Shown here piece after piece: positions 43,268 to 52,868 of a stretch of 64,000 bases of DNA. The stretch is from Pictodentalium vernedei (taxonomy: Eukaryota > Mollusca > Scaphopoda > Dentaliida > Dentaliidae). The translations under genes were made by a program, and so were the position numbers. Position 1 is the first letter of the stretch. The number at the start of each line of letters is the position of its first letter. The DNA lies in contig CM062292.1 in assembly GCA_031216915.1 (NCBI GenBank), positions 9,797,920 to 9,861,919 on the forward strand. Reading direction: 5' to 3'. The notes beneath the pieces were generated by a model. That model was not told the origin of the DNA. It ran no database searches and saw only the letters and a list, made by a program, of their open reading frames with translations.

Positions 43268-44235
43268 TTAGTCGAGTTGTGACGAAGTCAAACTCGACTT
43301 ATAGTTTGGTGAATGGCGGGCGGGCGGGCTTTCGTAAACAATTGGTTTCCAGATGATAACGTGATAGTGGTTCAACTCACATTCATTAAACTTCATACGT
43401 AGGTTGGTCTTGGGAGGAGGAAGAACCCTATTGATTTTGGGCATGCTACGTCGAAGGTCAAGGTCACAGTGACCTTGAACATAGTAAATCTTAAACAATT
43501 GGTTTCCGGATGATAACTTGATAATGGTTCAACTCACATTCATGAATCTTCATAGGTAGATTGGCCTTGGTGAGGGGAAGAACCCTATTGATTTTGGACT
43601 CGCTACTTCAAAGGTCAAGGTCAACATGACCTTGAACATAGTAAATCGCAACAATTCCTTTCCGGATGATAACTTGATAGTAGTTCAACCTACATTCATG
43701 AAACTTCATAGGTGGGTTGGCCTTGGTGCGAGGAAGAACTCTATTGATCTTGGACTCACCAGATCAAAGGTCAAGGTCACAGTGACCTTTAACATAGTAT
43801 ATTGCAACAATTGATTTCCGGATGATAACTTGATAGTGGTTCAACCTAGAGTCATGAAACTTCATAGGTGTGTTAGCCTTGATGCGAGGAAGAACCCTAT
43901 TGATCTTGGACTCACCAGGTCAAAGGTCAAGGTCACAGTGACCTTGAACATAGTATATCGCAACAATTGGTTTCCGGATGATAACTTGATAGTGGTTCAA
44001 CCTAGAGTCATGAAACTTTACAGGCGTGTTGGCCTTGGTGCGAGGAAGAACCCTATTGATGTTGGACTCACCAGGTCAAAGGTCAAGGTCACAGTGACCT
44101 TGAACATAGTATATCGCAACAATTGGTTTCCGGATGAGAACTTGATAGTGGTTCAACCTAGAGTCATGAAACTTCATAGGTGTGTTGGCCTTGGTGCGAG
44201 GAACTGTTGTCACAACTCGACATTGGATCGGTGAT
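43268..44235 (+). mobile_element. Element L, hairpin-ended tandem-repeat element
   Basis: TTAGTCGAGTTGTGACGAAG folds with TCAAACTCGACTTA. Six units of about 156 bp follow: CAATTGGTTTCCGGATGATA at about 43339, 43497, 43653 (variant), 43808, 43964 and 44120. Each contains TCAAAGGTCAAGGTCACAGT and GACCTTGAACATAGTA. The end has GTTGTCACAACTCGAC, the inverse of the start. ORF 43830-44234 is a translated repeat. Confidence 0.8.
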
Positions 44236-44261
44236 CCTGAGCGGCATTTTTTTTTTATATT

Positions 44262-44515
44262 ATAACCAGAAAGTGTGACGAACCCTGTGCAATGCACAGG
44301 GTTAGTCACACTTTCTGGTTATAAAAAATTGGTAACTGCCATATCACATGTTACATGAAAATATATAATGACTAAGGCTGTAAAAATGATTTTGGTAAGT
44401 TAGTTACATGTCGTTACACAGGATGCTGGATTCAAGGAACTATTGGAAATACTTATACTGGATTGTGGAAATCTTTTAAAGTGAATTCCAAAAATGAAAA
44501 CATATTCTATTATCA
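44262..44515. mobile_element. Family W hairpin element
   Basis: AACCAGAAAGTGTGACGAAC and CCTGTGCAATGCACAGG then GTTAGTCACACTTTCTGGTT form a perfect hairpin. AACTGCCATATCACATGTTA and GGAACTATTGGAAATACTTA follow. Fragments occur at 12425 and 13055. Confidence 0.75.
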
Positions 44516-44560
44516 ATTAATAGTGTGTTAATATCAGATTCCAAACATTAATTATAGGAA

Positions 44561-44969
44561 TAAGGCCTAAAACAATAAAAAATCTGTTTCTCAGGCCCTC
44601 CCGCATGATCCTTTTGGCTGCCGCATGCTCTCTTTTTATAACCAATTTAAACTTTAAAAAAATAAAAATTAAATGGTTTATGTCCAATATTTCACCTAAG
44701 GTAAAAAAAATTATGAATTAGTCCCTTGAGTGCAAGAAGGCTTTGCAATGCTGTAGCATTGCAAAGCCTTCTTGCACTCAAGGGATGAAATACACCACCA
44801 CCCATGCTATTCTGTAGATTATGAGGCCTAAAACTTGAACCAAGAACATGAACTTTTGATGGCAAAGAAGTGATTACTGAAATAAAAAATAAAATAAAAA
44901 ACCGCTCGCACGCCTGCAATTTCACAGATAATGGCCTGAGAAACAGAAGATCTACTTTGTGTGGACTAA
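44561..44969 (+). mobile_element. Family C foldback MITE, copy 7, inside G
   Basis: TAAGGCCTAAAACAATAAAA to CTACTTTGTGTGGACTA. Hairpin GTCCCTTGAGTGCAAGAAGG / CCTTCTTGCACTCAAGGGAT. Confidence 0.9.
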
Positions 44970-45020
44970 TCATCTAAATTGTAATTAATGAAGAAGCACT
45001 GGGTACAATTTGGTGATTCA

Positions 45021-45247
45021 TTAACCCTTTACCCAACGTAACGGCCAAAACCGGCCAGCGCTATTCTAAAAAATCGCCAGTTAATTTTCATTATTTTTTC
45101 ATTTTTTGTCTCAAAAACATAGCTCGTCGAGCTCGTTCCAACGAGGGGTCATAACCTATGTTTTTGAGACAAAAAATGAAAAAAATTAGTTATTCAAGAA
45201 TTTTTTGTGCAAGTGTCGTCTGCTTTTCATGTTAGGTAAAGGGTTAA
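45021..45247. mobile_element. Family B foldback MITE, copy inside G
   Basis: TTAACCCTTTACCCAACGTA to GTTAGGTAAAGGGTTAA. The left arm of the core hairpin is shortened (CATAGCTCGTCGAGCTCGTT) while the right arm GGGGTCATAACCTATG is complete. Confidence 0.87.
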
Positions 45248-45348
45248 TTAAAATTTTGCTGCTTATGATTTTTATTACCTTGTAAACACATGTGTGGACA
45301 TTACTACTCAAGCATGGATTATGACCATGCCACATTAACTGTACTGTA

Positions 45349-45712
45349 GGGAGCGTGGTGGCTCAGTAGGTAGAGGTGCAGGCTGCAAACCGAGAGGTCC
45401 TCGGTTCGAATCCCACCTGTGGCAACCGCGTTGTGTCCTTGGGCAAGACACTTCATCTCCATTGCTCGCATGGGGGCCCGATGACGTCGTGTACTAAGGC
45501 GTACTGCACGTTGATGGTACGCATGTCTTCAACCAATCTAATCCTGCCTGTGCTGCAGTGCGGAGTTACGATGTTGGGGAGCTAGCAGCTGCTCGTCGTT
45601 GCTCGGTGGTTCTCTCTGGGTACTCCGGCTTCCTCCACCCGTAAAACTGTCATGGTCATGATTAGCCATTGTGCATAAATATGTGACCTTAAACATCAAT
45701 AAATAAATAAAT
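45349..45712 (+). mobile_element. tRNA-derived SINE S1, at the right end of G
   Basis: Head GGAGCGTGGTGGCTCAGTAG, GGTTCGAATCCCACC, body TTGGGCAAGACACTTCATCT, tail AATAAATAAATA. Perfect 12-bp duplication AACTGTACTGTA (45337-45348, 45713-45724), which is itself the G terminus. Confidence 0.94.
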
Positions 45713-45769
45713 AACTGTACTGTATGAGTCAAAAACATAGCTTACGACCCTTCATTGGGATGAGCTCAT

Positions 45770-45900
45770 TGATGTATAGGGAGAGGGGAGATTGTATTTC
45801 AGAAATGGTACTTACTGACAGGTTTAGCGTTAAAAGTTATTGTGACTGTTACTTTATATTTGCAAAATACTTAGCAAAGCTTGGGGATAGGGTGGCACCT
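45770..45900. repeat. Dispersed repeat U, uninterrupted copy
   Basis: GATTGTATTTCAGAAATGGT, ACTTACTGACAGGTTTAGCG and GTTACTTTATATTTGCAAAA match 48705-48945, where the T element interrupts the TATTTC. This copy is the empty-site reference. Confidence 0.6.
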
Positions 45901-46005
45901 TAAAAGGCTGGTTCTCGATGGCAATCTATGCTGGTCCACCTTTGCTCTTCAATCAAGTTGTGACATTGAAAACTAGGACCAATTTATGGAATGTTGTTAG
46001 AACAA

Positions 46006-46885
46006 GTAAACTCTTTACCCAACATCGCAGCCAACGCTATTCATAAAAATATATCAGTGGCATAGCGGAAAATCTTGTGATAGAGATGGGGGGCCCTTTC
46101 ATAATGGTGGTTGCCTTTAAAATGGGAGCAAATTTAGTGTTGTTACCATGCACAGCATAAGGATTTCACGTAGTACATCCGCCATAAATTAAATGAAGGT
46201 ATAGCCTATAAGATCGATTCTAAAAGTAAGACTCTGCAGATGTTTTCATTACATGTTTTAAGTTTCACCCCCACCATCCAACGATACACACAATGCACAC
46301 CCAACATGTGTGACTTGAGAGGCACTATGTATGTATATTGTTCATTTCTCACCGCTATCAGTTACAATGATGTAGCGTTCACTTAAAAGAATAATACATA
46401 GACTACAAAGAGTACATCGTGTGGAAGTGAGAGTTTGAAATAATGGAATTATGTGCATTTGGAACACTGTGGACTGTGCAACAGTCACACAGGTAAACAT
46501 ATCAATACATACACAACCTGGCACCATTGTCTACTCTTTTTTACTATATCTCTCTCTTTCTCTCGCACTCTCTCCCTTTCCCTCTTTCTTCCAGCTTTGG
46601 GACGTCCTTCCAAGATGGGGCCAGGGGCCCCCTTCTAGCTGGGGCCCCCCGCAATGTGGGCCCTGTGGGCCCATCCGCTACGCCACTGAAATCAATATTC
46701 AGTTATCATTATTTTTTACATTTTTGTCTCAAAAAACATAGCTATGACCCCTCATTTGAACGAGCTCATTTAGCTCATTCCAATAGGGGTCATAACTTGT
46801 TTTTTACACAAAATGAAAATTTTTTTGCTATCCTAGAATTTTGCTCGCAAGTGTCGTATATCTTTCATGCTACATAAAGGGTTAA
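46006..46885. mobile_element. Family B MITE split by a hAT-like insertion
   Basis: GTAAACTCTTTACCCAACAT and GCCAACGCTATTC are on the left. After the insert come AATATTCAGTTATCATTATT, the hairpin core CTATGACCCCTCATTTGAAC and CTACATAAAGGGTTAA. The core is diverged. Confidence 0.78.
46055..46688. mobile_element. hAT-like non-autonomous element, 634 bp
   Basis: Ends CAGTGGCATAGCGG and CCGCTACGCCACTG are inverted repeats of hAT style. Flanks AAATATAT (46047-46054) and AAATCAAT (46689-46696) are a worn 8-bp duplication (6 of 8). The interior has GGGGGGCCC blocks and a CTCTCTTTCTCTCGCACTCT pyrimidine run. ORFs here (46451-46877) have no transposase feature. Confidence 0.8.
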
Positions 46886-47128
46886 CCCTTTACATAACAT
46901 GAAAAGCAGACGACACTTGCAAACAAAATTCTTGAATAACTATTTTATTTCATTTTTTGTCTCAAAAACATAGGTTGTGACCCCTCATTGGAACGAGCTC
47001 GATGAGCTCGTTCCAAAGAGGGGTCATAACCTATGTTTTTGAGACACAAAATCAAATATGAAAATTAATTGGCAATTTTTGAGAATAGCACTGGCCGGTT
47101 TTGGCCGTTACGTTGGGTAAAGGGTTAA
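46882..47128. mobile_element. Family B foldback MITE, intact, abutting the previous B
   Basis: TTAACCCTTTACATAACATG to ACGTTGGGTAAAGGGTTAA. Hairpin AAAACATAGGTTGTGACCCC / GGGGTCATAACCTATGTTTT with GAGCTCGATGAGCTC. It shares TTAA with the B copy on its left. Confidence 0.92.
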
Positions 47129-47334
47129 TACAGTTGATTTTAAGGACATGTCATAAACTATTGTTATAGATGAGGAAAGTATTTTTAGAACTGATCCTGA
47201 TTTGAACTTCATGTTTAGATGGACACATGTTGTTAGGAAGGAGGATAACGAATAGATAACAGTATCAGCATTGATGAAATCTCTATTTCTGTCCAATGAC
47301 TTTAAGGAATCAATTATTTACTTACATAGTACAA

Positions 47335-48452
47335 CTATACAGTATCTAGGGGTAGTTCTAGGGTATCTAGGGGTAGTTCTAGGGTATCTAGGGGTAGTTC
47401 TAGGGGTAGTTGCAGGGTATCTAGGGGTTGTTCTAGGGTATCTAGGGGTAGTTCTAGGGTATCTAGGGGTAGTTCTAGGGTATCTAGGGGTAGTTCTAGG
47501 GTATCTAGGAGTAGTTCTAGGGTATCTAGGGGTTGTTCTAGGTATCGAGGGGTAGTTCTAGGGTATCTAGATGTAGTTCTAGGGTATCTAGATGTAGTTC
47601 TAGGGCATCTAGGGGTAGTTTTAGGGTATCTAGATGTAGTTCTAGGGTATCTAGGGGTAGTTCTAGGGTATCTAGGGGTAGTTCTAGGGTATATAGGGGT
47701 TGTTCTAGGGTATCTAGGGGTAGTTCTAGGGCATCTAGGGGTATTTTTAGGGTATCTAGATGTAGTTCTAGGGTATCTAGATGTAGTTCTAGGGTATCTA
47801 GGGGTAGTTCTAGGGTATCTAGGGGTAGTTCTAGGGTATATAGGGGTAGTTGTAGTGCATCTAGATGTAGTTCTAGGGTATCTAGGGATAGTTCTAGGGT
47901 CTCTAGGGGTAGCTCTAGGGTATCTAGGGGTTGTTCTAGGGTATCTAGGGGTAGTTCTAGGGCATCTAGGGGTATTTTTAGGGTATCTAGATGTAGTTCT
48001 AGGGTATCTAGGGGTTGTTCTAGGGTATCTAGGGGTAGTTCTAGGGTATTTAGGGGTAGTTCTATGGTATCTAGGGGTTGTTCTAGAGTATCTAGGGGTA
48101 GTTCTGGGGTATTTAGGGGTAGTTCTGTGGTATCTAGGGGGTGTTCTAGGGTATCTAGGGGTAGTTCTAGGGTATTTAGGGGTAGTTCTATGGTATCTAG
48201 GGGTTGTTCTAGAGTATCTAGGGGTAGTTCTGGGGTATTTAGGGGTAGTTCTATGGTATCTAGGGGTTGTTCTAGGGTATCTAGGGGTAGTTCTAGGGTA
48301 TCTAGATGTAGTTCTAGGGGTAGTTCTAGGGTATTTAGGGGTAGTTCTATGGTATCTAGGGGTAGTTCTAGGGTATCTAGGGGTAGTTCTAGGGTATTTA
48401 GGGGTAGTTCTATGGTATCTAGGGGTTGTTCTAGGGTATCTAGGGGTAGTTC
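47335..48452. repeat. 21-bp minisatellite, about 53 copies
   Basis: The unit is GTATCTAGGGGTAGTTCTAG plus G, with variants GTATCTAGATGTAGTTCTAG and GTATTTAGGGGTAGTTCTAT. Because 21 is divisible by 3, all frames stay open: GYLGVVL repeats (47271-47555, 47855-48499) and SRGSSRV repeats (48064-48546). Low-complexity composition and intronic position argue against coding. Confidence 0.95.
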
Positions 48453-48699
48453 AATTCTGGGCTTTGAAGTTTTTACAGGTGTTTGTTTCCATCTCCTAAT
48501 TTTAAAAGACTTTCAAAACAAGATGATTTTTGGCTTGTTTTCGTAACTAATAAGATGAAATAATGTCTTAATAAAATTAGCTCCTTACTGTGTATGGATC
48601 ATATAGATGAGAACATCGACATTGCAGGTATGTTTTGAGATTATCATTGATAGGCCCAGTTAAAATGACTCTTTACAAGCTGTCAGCTTTATTGTTTGA

Positions 48700-48945
48700 T
48701 GTGTATGGAGAAGAGAGACTATATTTCAGTGTTCTACGAAGCTCGAAATTCAATTTGATTTTGAATCTCAGGTTGTTATTTGCTTCAATTTGAAGGTTCA
48801 ATTTGATTTCGAATAATAGACCTGATTCAATTCGAGTCGAAAATGTGAGATTTGCAGGCCTCCACTATATTTCTGAAATGGTACTTACTGACATGTCTAA
48901 CATTAAAATTGATTGTGACTGGTACTTTATAGTTGGAAAATCCTA
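48700..48945. repeat. Dispersed repeat U, interrupted copy
   Basis: TGTATGGAGAAGAGAGACTA up to TATTTC at 48727, then from 48864 ACTATATTTCTGAAATGGTA, CTTACTGACATGTCTAACAT and GTACTTTATAGTTGGAAAAT. It aligns with 45770-45900. Confidence 0.6.
48728..48863. mobile_element. Family T insert, 136 bp, in repeat U
   Basis: AGTGTTCTACGAAGCTCGAA to TTTGCAGGCCTCC, flanked by ACTATATTTC on both sides (48718-48727, 48864-48873). The interior is CAATTTGATTTTGAATC-type AT-rich sequence. The 8-10 bp duplication suggests a hAT-like or related transposase in trans. Confidence 0.7.
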
Positions 48946-49181
48946 GATATTTCCCATTCTGGCTTCCAAATTATATGGTTTACTAAAAAAGACAATGCAT
49001 CCATTGATAGTCAGATTTGCCTTGATCCTAAAAAAAACATAAATAGGAAATTATGTCTTTGTAGTATTGAAATTCTTTTTAACTTCAAATACAGAAAATT
49101 ACTGAAATTTTATATGTTTCTCAGAATAATATTAATTCCACTTCTCAGAAGATTGGACAGCCTTGTCTTATATCACACCTA

Positions 49182-49475
49182 CATGCCTGGACCAAGCCTA
49201 AATATAAGCAACCTGTCATTTGCAAAATGGGGTCCCCAGAGGGTGAATTTGCTAATGCTATCCCACACAGTGGGCCAATTTATCCTCCAGGTACATTTTT
49301 ATGTTTTGGTTTGAAACCTTGATTCTGACAGGCTCAGACAGGTTCACAGAGGGTTAATTTTGTGATGCTACCCTGCAGTGCAGGGTGGCATCACCAAATT
49401 CACCCTCTGGGGACCTCATTTTGCAGATGAACGTCTGCTTATTTTCAGGCTTGGTCTGGACTCAAGTTCACACAC
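49182..49475. mobile_element. Family Q MITE, copy 1
   Basis: Outer ends TGGACCAAGCCTAAATATAA and TTATTTTCAGGCTTGGTCTG are inverted. Inner arms AAATGGGGTCCCCAGAGGGT and ACCCTCTGGGGACCTCATTT also pair, with repeats GATGCTACCCTGCAGTGCAG. The ORF 49114-49314 overlaps it and is not a gene. Confidence 0.8.
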
Positions 49476-49496
49476 TTCTCACTTAATTACATAGAG

Positions 49497-49662
49497 AGTA
49501 ACCAATTGATTGGACTGGTTACGTGAAATAATTCATGAGAGGTGAGGGACATTGTACAAACACGAGTGCGCGAATGCACATGAATGTTTTACAATATAGT
49601 CCCTCGCCTCGAATGAATTATTTCACGTAACCTGTCCAGTCAAGCGATTACTCTGTTTATTA
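49497..49662. repeat. Inverted-repeat element, about 165 bp
   Basis: AGAGAGTAACCAATTGATTG, GACTGGTTACGTGAAATAAT and TCATGAGAGGTGAGGGAC are mirrored by GTCCCTCGCCTCGAATGA, ATTATTTCACGTAACCTGTC and CAGTCAAGCGATTACTCT. The loop contains GAGTGCGCGAATGCACA. Confidence 0.8.
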
Positions 49663-49852
49663 CTTTTCATTATTAACAACAATTATATTATTTTAAAAAA
49701 ACAAAACAATGAAGTCCCCATCACACCCTCGGCAAAGCGTCTTCGTTTGCACGCACAGATACATGACCCAATTGTTGATTACATAATTCACTTGTTAAGT
49801 TATCGTTTATAATCAAACCCCGAAATCACAGTAAATCACACTTTGGAAAGTA

Positions 49853-50229
49853 ATAAATATCTTTTAATTAAATAACCTGTTAATTGTATATAACTTACAA
49901 GCACCAAACCATTTACCATACCTTCAGTACAAATTTGACCTGTTATGGAGTAAACTCCTGTTAATTGAATAAAAATTCTTGAAATCTGTCGGAAGAATTA
50001 CTGACAACTGCTGAATACCCAACATTTTTGGCCTCCATACATCAAATATTGTCATTTAATCTATTATAATATAATTTTGATTGACATAGCTCAATGATTT
50101 CTGTCAAACTAAATATTCTAATAGAATGAATGCTAAATTTATAACCAGAAGAAATGGAAATGTATATGCATTTTAATTGAATATTTTTATCTGGCAAAGT
50201 GGCTCTTCAATTAACAAGGTTCCACTTTA
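49853..50229 (-). mobile_element. Family D MITE, diverged copy
   Basis: TTAATTAAATAACCTGTTAA, AAACCATTTACCATACCTTC, a worn hairpin GATTGACATAGCTC / ATTTCTGTCAAAC and the right end GCAAAGTGGCTCTTCAATTA then GGTTCCACT. Confidence 0.78.
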
Positions 50230-50285
50230 ACGTAAAAAGAACCACCAATTACGAGTTCACGCAAGTCAAGTTGAGTTTTGATGTT

Positions 50286-50573
50286 GAGGCCTAAAAAAGT
50301 TAAACTGTTTCTCAGGCCCTCCTGTATGGTCCTTTTGGCTGCCATATGCTCTCTTTTTATAACCAATGCAAACTTAAAACAATAAAAATTAAATAGTTTA
50401 TGTCTGATATTTTACCAAAGTTGATAAAATTGATAAATTTGTCCCTTGAGTGCAAGAAGGCTTTGCAATGCTTTAGCATTAGAAAAACTAAAAACTAAAA
50501 TAAAAAACTGCCTGCCCACATGCAATGTTACAAAAAATCACCTGAGAAACAGATCTACTTTGCGAGCCCTAAA
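50286..50573 (+). mobile_element. Family C foldback MITE, copy 8, half the hairpin deleted
   Basis: GAGGCCTAAAAAAGTTAAAC to CTACTTTGCGAGCCCT. The left arm GTCCCTTGAGTGCAAGAAGG and TTTAGCATT are present, but the right arm and about 90 bp are missing. Confidence 0.85.
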
Positions 50574-50875
50574 GATGTGTCATAATTTCAAGGCATTGTG
50601 GAGATAAAAAGTGTACTTGCTACAGAATTAATTAGAATAACTTGTCAATATATTATAATATATATTTTGTACAGGAACTAGCTGAACATAAGGTATAGTG
50701 TTAAAACATGAGCTATGTATAATAACTACAGATTTATTTTATGAGGGGGTGGAATTATTGATGGTGACTGGGATTACACATTAAGGTGGCTATTCATTTT
50801 ATGCTATAAGCATCACAGCTTTTTAGGATCAGCAGCATGTTCAGATTGCTTACTCTTGTATTTTATATCTTGAGC

Positions 50876-51133
50876 TGCAAGGCACTTTATCACCATTGCC
50901 CACATGGGGTGGCACTGTGTACTAAGGCGTACTGCACATCATTGGTGCACTTGTCTTCAACCAATGCTAACCCTGCTTGTGTGTGGAGTTAGTACTTTGG
51001 GAGTCTGGCAGTTGGTTGCCATTTATCGGTGGCTCTCTCCAGGTACTCCGGCTTCCTCCACCCATAAACCTGTCCGTCACAAGGTGACCCTGGCTGTCAA
51101 AAGTGTCATTAAATCCCAATAAATAAATATATA
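50876..51133 (+). mobile_element. SINE type S2, 5' truncated
   Basis: GCAAGGCACTTTATCACCAT, GTGTACTAAGGCGTACTGCA, TGTCTTCAACCAATGCTAAC, CTCCGGCTTCCTCCACCC and the AATAAATATATAA tail. Confidence 0.85.
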
Positions 51134-51224
51134 ACATGGAGACTGTCATTATTACCACTGAAGCTCTTATTGAATTGATTTTTTCAGCCAGTCGAAAAAT
51201 CCTGAAATCGGTATTAAGTGTAAT

Positions 51225-51385
51225 TAATATTTCAGCCAGTAGACCTCCAAATTTAACCGAAAGGTCTATTGGCCACACTTTTGGTTGTGCTTCTCATGCC
51301 TTTTAAAGGTTTTGAATTGTTGTCTGGTGGAAACTCCTCTCTCGGGGTGGTTTAGCAGCAATACACTGTTCCCAGAATTTGTAAT
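51225..51385. mobile_element. Family R relic
   Basis: TTTCAGCCAGTAGACCTCCA, AGGTCTATTGGCCACACTTT, GGTGGAAACTCCTCTCTCGG and CAGCAATACACTGTTCCC correspond to one half of R with heavy divergence. Confidence 0.6.
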
Positions 51386-51708
51386 ACCATTTCTAGTATT
51401 GCAGTTTGAAAAATGCAGTTTTTAAAGAGACATTATTTTGACATGAACTGTATTTACTTGCTTGATAATTAATGTGTTTTTTTTTTTTTTTGCTTTTTTG
51501 TAATTACAGCAATAACAATACTAATTAAATAATGTACTAACATCATTCTCTTTTAGCTTTTCATATCTATCCAACCTTGGTGGCTTGGTCTCTTGTAGTG
51601 AAAGCTGTTAGAGATTCAATCTAGCTGAGTTCATGGCCGCTCTAATACAAAGTCTCCGAGAGGTCTTGTTGACAAAAAAATAATAGTATATTTCAAATGT
51701 TTTTATAT

Positions 51709-52000
51709 TTAACCCTCTACCCAATGAATCGGCCGCATCCGCCCATATAATATGCAAATTCAGCAGTTGAAAAAATATTATTTTTCAAAAAATTTCAACA
51801 AAACCACATCATGTGACCCCTCGTTGGAACGAGCTCGTTCCAACGAGGGGTCACATGATATGGTTTTGTTAAATTATTTTAGAAAATTTTTTAAAAATTA
51901 TATTTAAAATAATAAATGTTTTGAAAAATAATATTTTTTCAACTGCTGAATTTGCATATTACGCGGGTGGATGCGGCCGATTCATTGGGTAAAGGGTTAA
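51709..52000. mobile_element. Family A foldback MITE
   Basis: TTAACCCTCTACCCAATGAA to CATTGGGTAAAGGGTTAA. The core CATGTGACCCCTCGTTGGAA CGAGCTCG TTCCAACGAGGGGTCACATG is perfect. The sub-terminal block GAATCGGCCGCATCCGCC on the left is mirrored by GGTGGATGCGGCCGATTC on the right, so this copy is a palindrome end to end. Confidence 0.93.
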
Positions 52001-52129
52001 TGATAGTCCGGCCTTAACCACAATTAGTTACAATGTCACAAACCTTACAAAGCACAAAGCTAGAAAAATCGTGTACAATTATTTTTGTGCTTTTGTGAAG
52101 AATGAGTACTTGGACAGAATACAAATAAG

Positions 52130-52245
52130 ATGGAGTATAAGTCACTGGAATTAACGATGTGAATTGGAGTTTTTCCTGTATTTCATAATCAAGTGCCGAA
52201 TGTGCGCTTGAAATACAAGGAAAACTCCCAACAAGGGTTAATGAT
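52130..52245. repeat. Small inverted repeat
   Basis: GGAGTTTTTCCTGTATTTCA / TGAAATACAAGGAAAACTCC with GTGCCGAATGTGCGC in the loop; flanked by TTAACGATG and GGGTTAATGAT. Confidence 0.65.
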
Positions 52246-52294
52246 TTTTGCCTCCTTTACTCTGCCAGAGTTGTGTTCTGCAATTATACCATGA

Positions 52295-52428
52295 TTAACC
52301 CTATACCCAACGCAGACGATATCAAAATTTATTATTTTAAATATGATGTATCTAAATTTAATTTTTTCAACTGCACAATTTGCATATTACGTTGGCGGAT
52401 GCGGGCGATTCGTTGGGTAAAGGGTTAA
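52295..52428. mobile_element. Family A MITE with central hairpin deleted
   Basis: TTAACCCTATACCCAACGCA, then AAATTTATTATTTTAAATAT, then TTGCATATTACGTTGGCGGA and CGTTGGGTAAAGGGTTAA. The two ends are kept and the GAGCTC core is gone. Confidence 0.87.
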
Positions 52429-52868
52429 ACATGAATTGAGTGAATGAAGTTGATATTTTAAATAAAAAATATTACGTACAGCTGTCAGTTTACATTCTTG
52501 CTTGACACTGTTTTGTGACGATGCATTTCAGTCACCTCATAATGTCACTCAGATACATAATGGCCAATCAGATGTTTCTTACATGATGTTCTCATACGTA
52601 GGCCGGATTCCATGTGTGGTATACTGAGCACATTTCGTAATGTCTGTATTGTATCGCACAATGCTGTATACACACGGTAATCATGGTATAAAAATAGCAT
52701 CATAAATAGACCAATCACATCCACATATTTATCACATGATCCCTGGGCTTTCTCAGGTGTGAGTGGAGTTGTATCCCCCTCACCCCTCCCACCCCTCTCA
52801 GTTTTTGTAACTCGGATTTCTTCCACAAAAATGAGGTGACACAGTATTATCTGTGTTTAGAATATGGA
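52429..52868. other. Intron sequence, nothing recognised
   Basis: The 93-codon minus ORF (52545-52826) has no domain or splice support. CCCCTCACCCCTCCCACCCC is a pyrimidine-rich run at about 52776. Confidence 0.4.

Larger units (their letters stand above)
44520..45348. mobile_element. Family G MITE, copy 4, split by C and B elements
   Basis: ATATCAGATTCCAAACATTA is at the left. After C comes AATTAATGAAGAAGCACTGG. After B comes TTAATTAAAATTTTGCTGCT to CATTAACTGTACTGTA. The left terminus is missing. A SINE follows directly. Confidence 0.82.

Noticed and set aside
43830..44234. 134-codon ORF with repeats of RVMKLHRCVGLGARKNPID
   Set aside because: Translation of the 156-bp units of element L. 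The period is divisible by 3, which explains the open frame.
46451..46877. ORFs with a pyrimidine run and AG resembling a spliced exon
   Set aside because: They lie within the hAT-like insert and span into the B MITE; no protein similarity was recognised.
47855..48499. 214-codon ORF of GYLGVVL repeats
   Set aside because: Product of a 21-bp minisatellite; other frames are equally open (SRGSSRV), and it lies in an intron with no splice or start context.
51558..51603. Possible exon after TTCTCTTTTAG
   Set aside because: Phase-0 translation hits TAG after 13 codons (LFISIQPWWLGLL), other frames also show no PLC similarity, and no donor was convincing.
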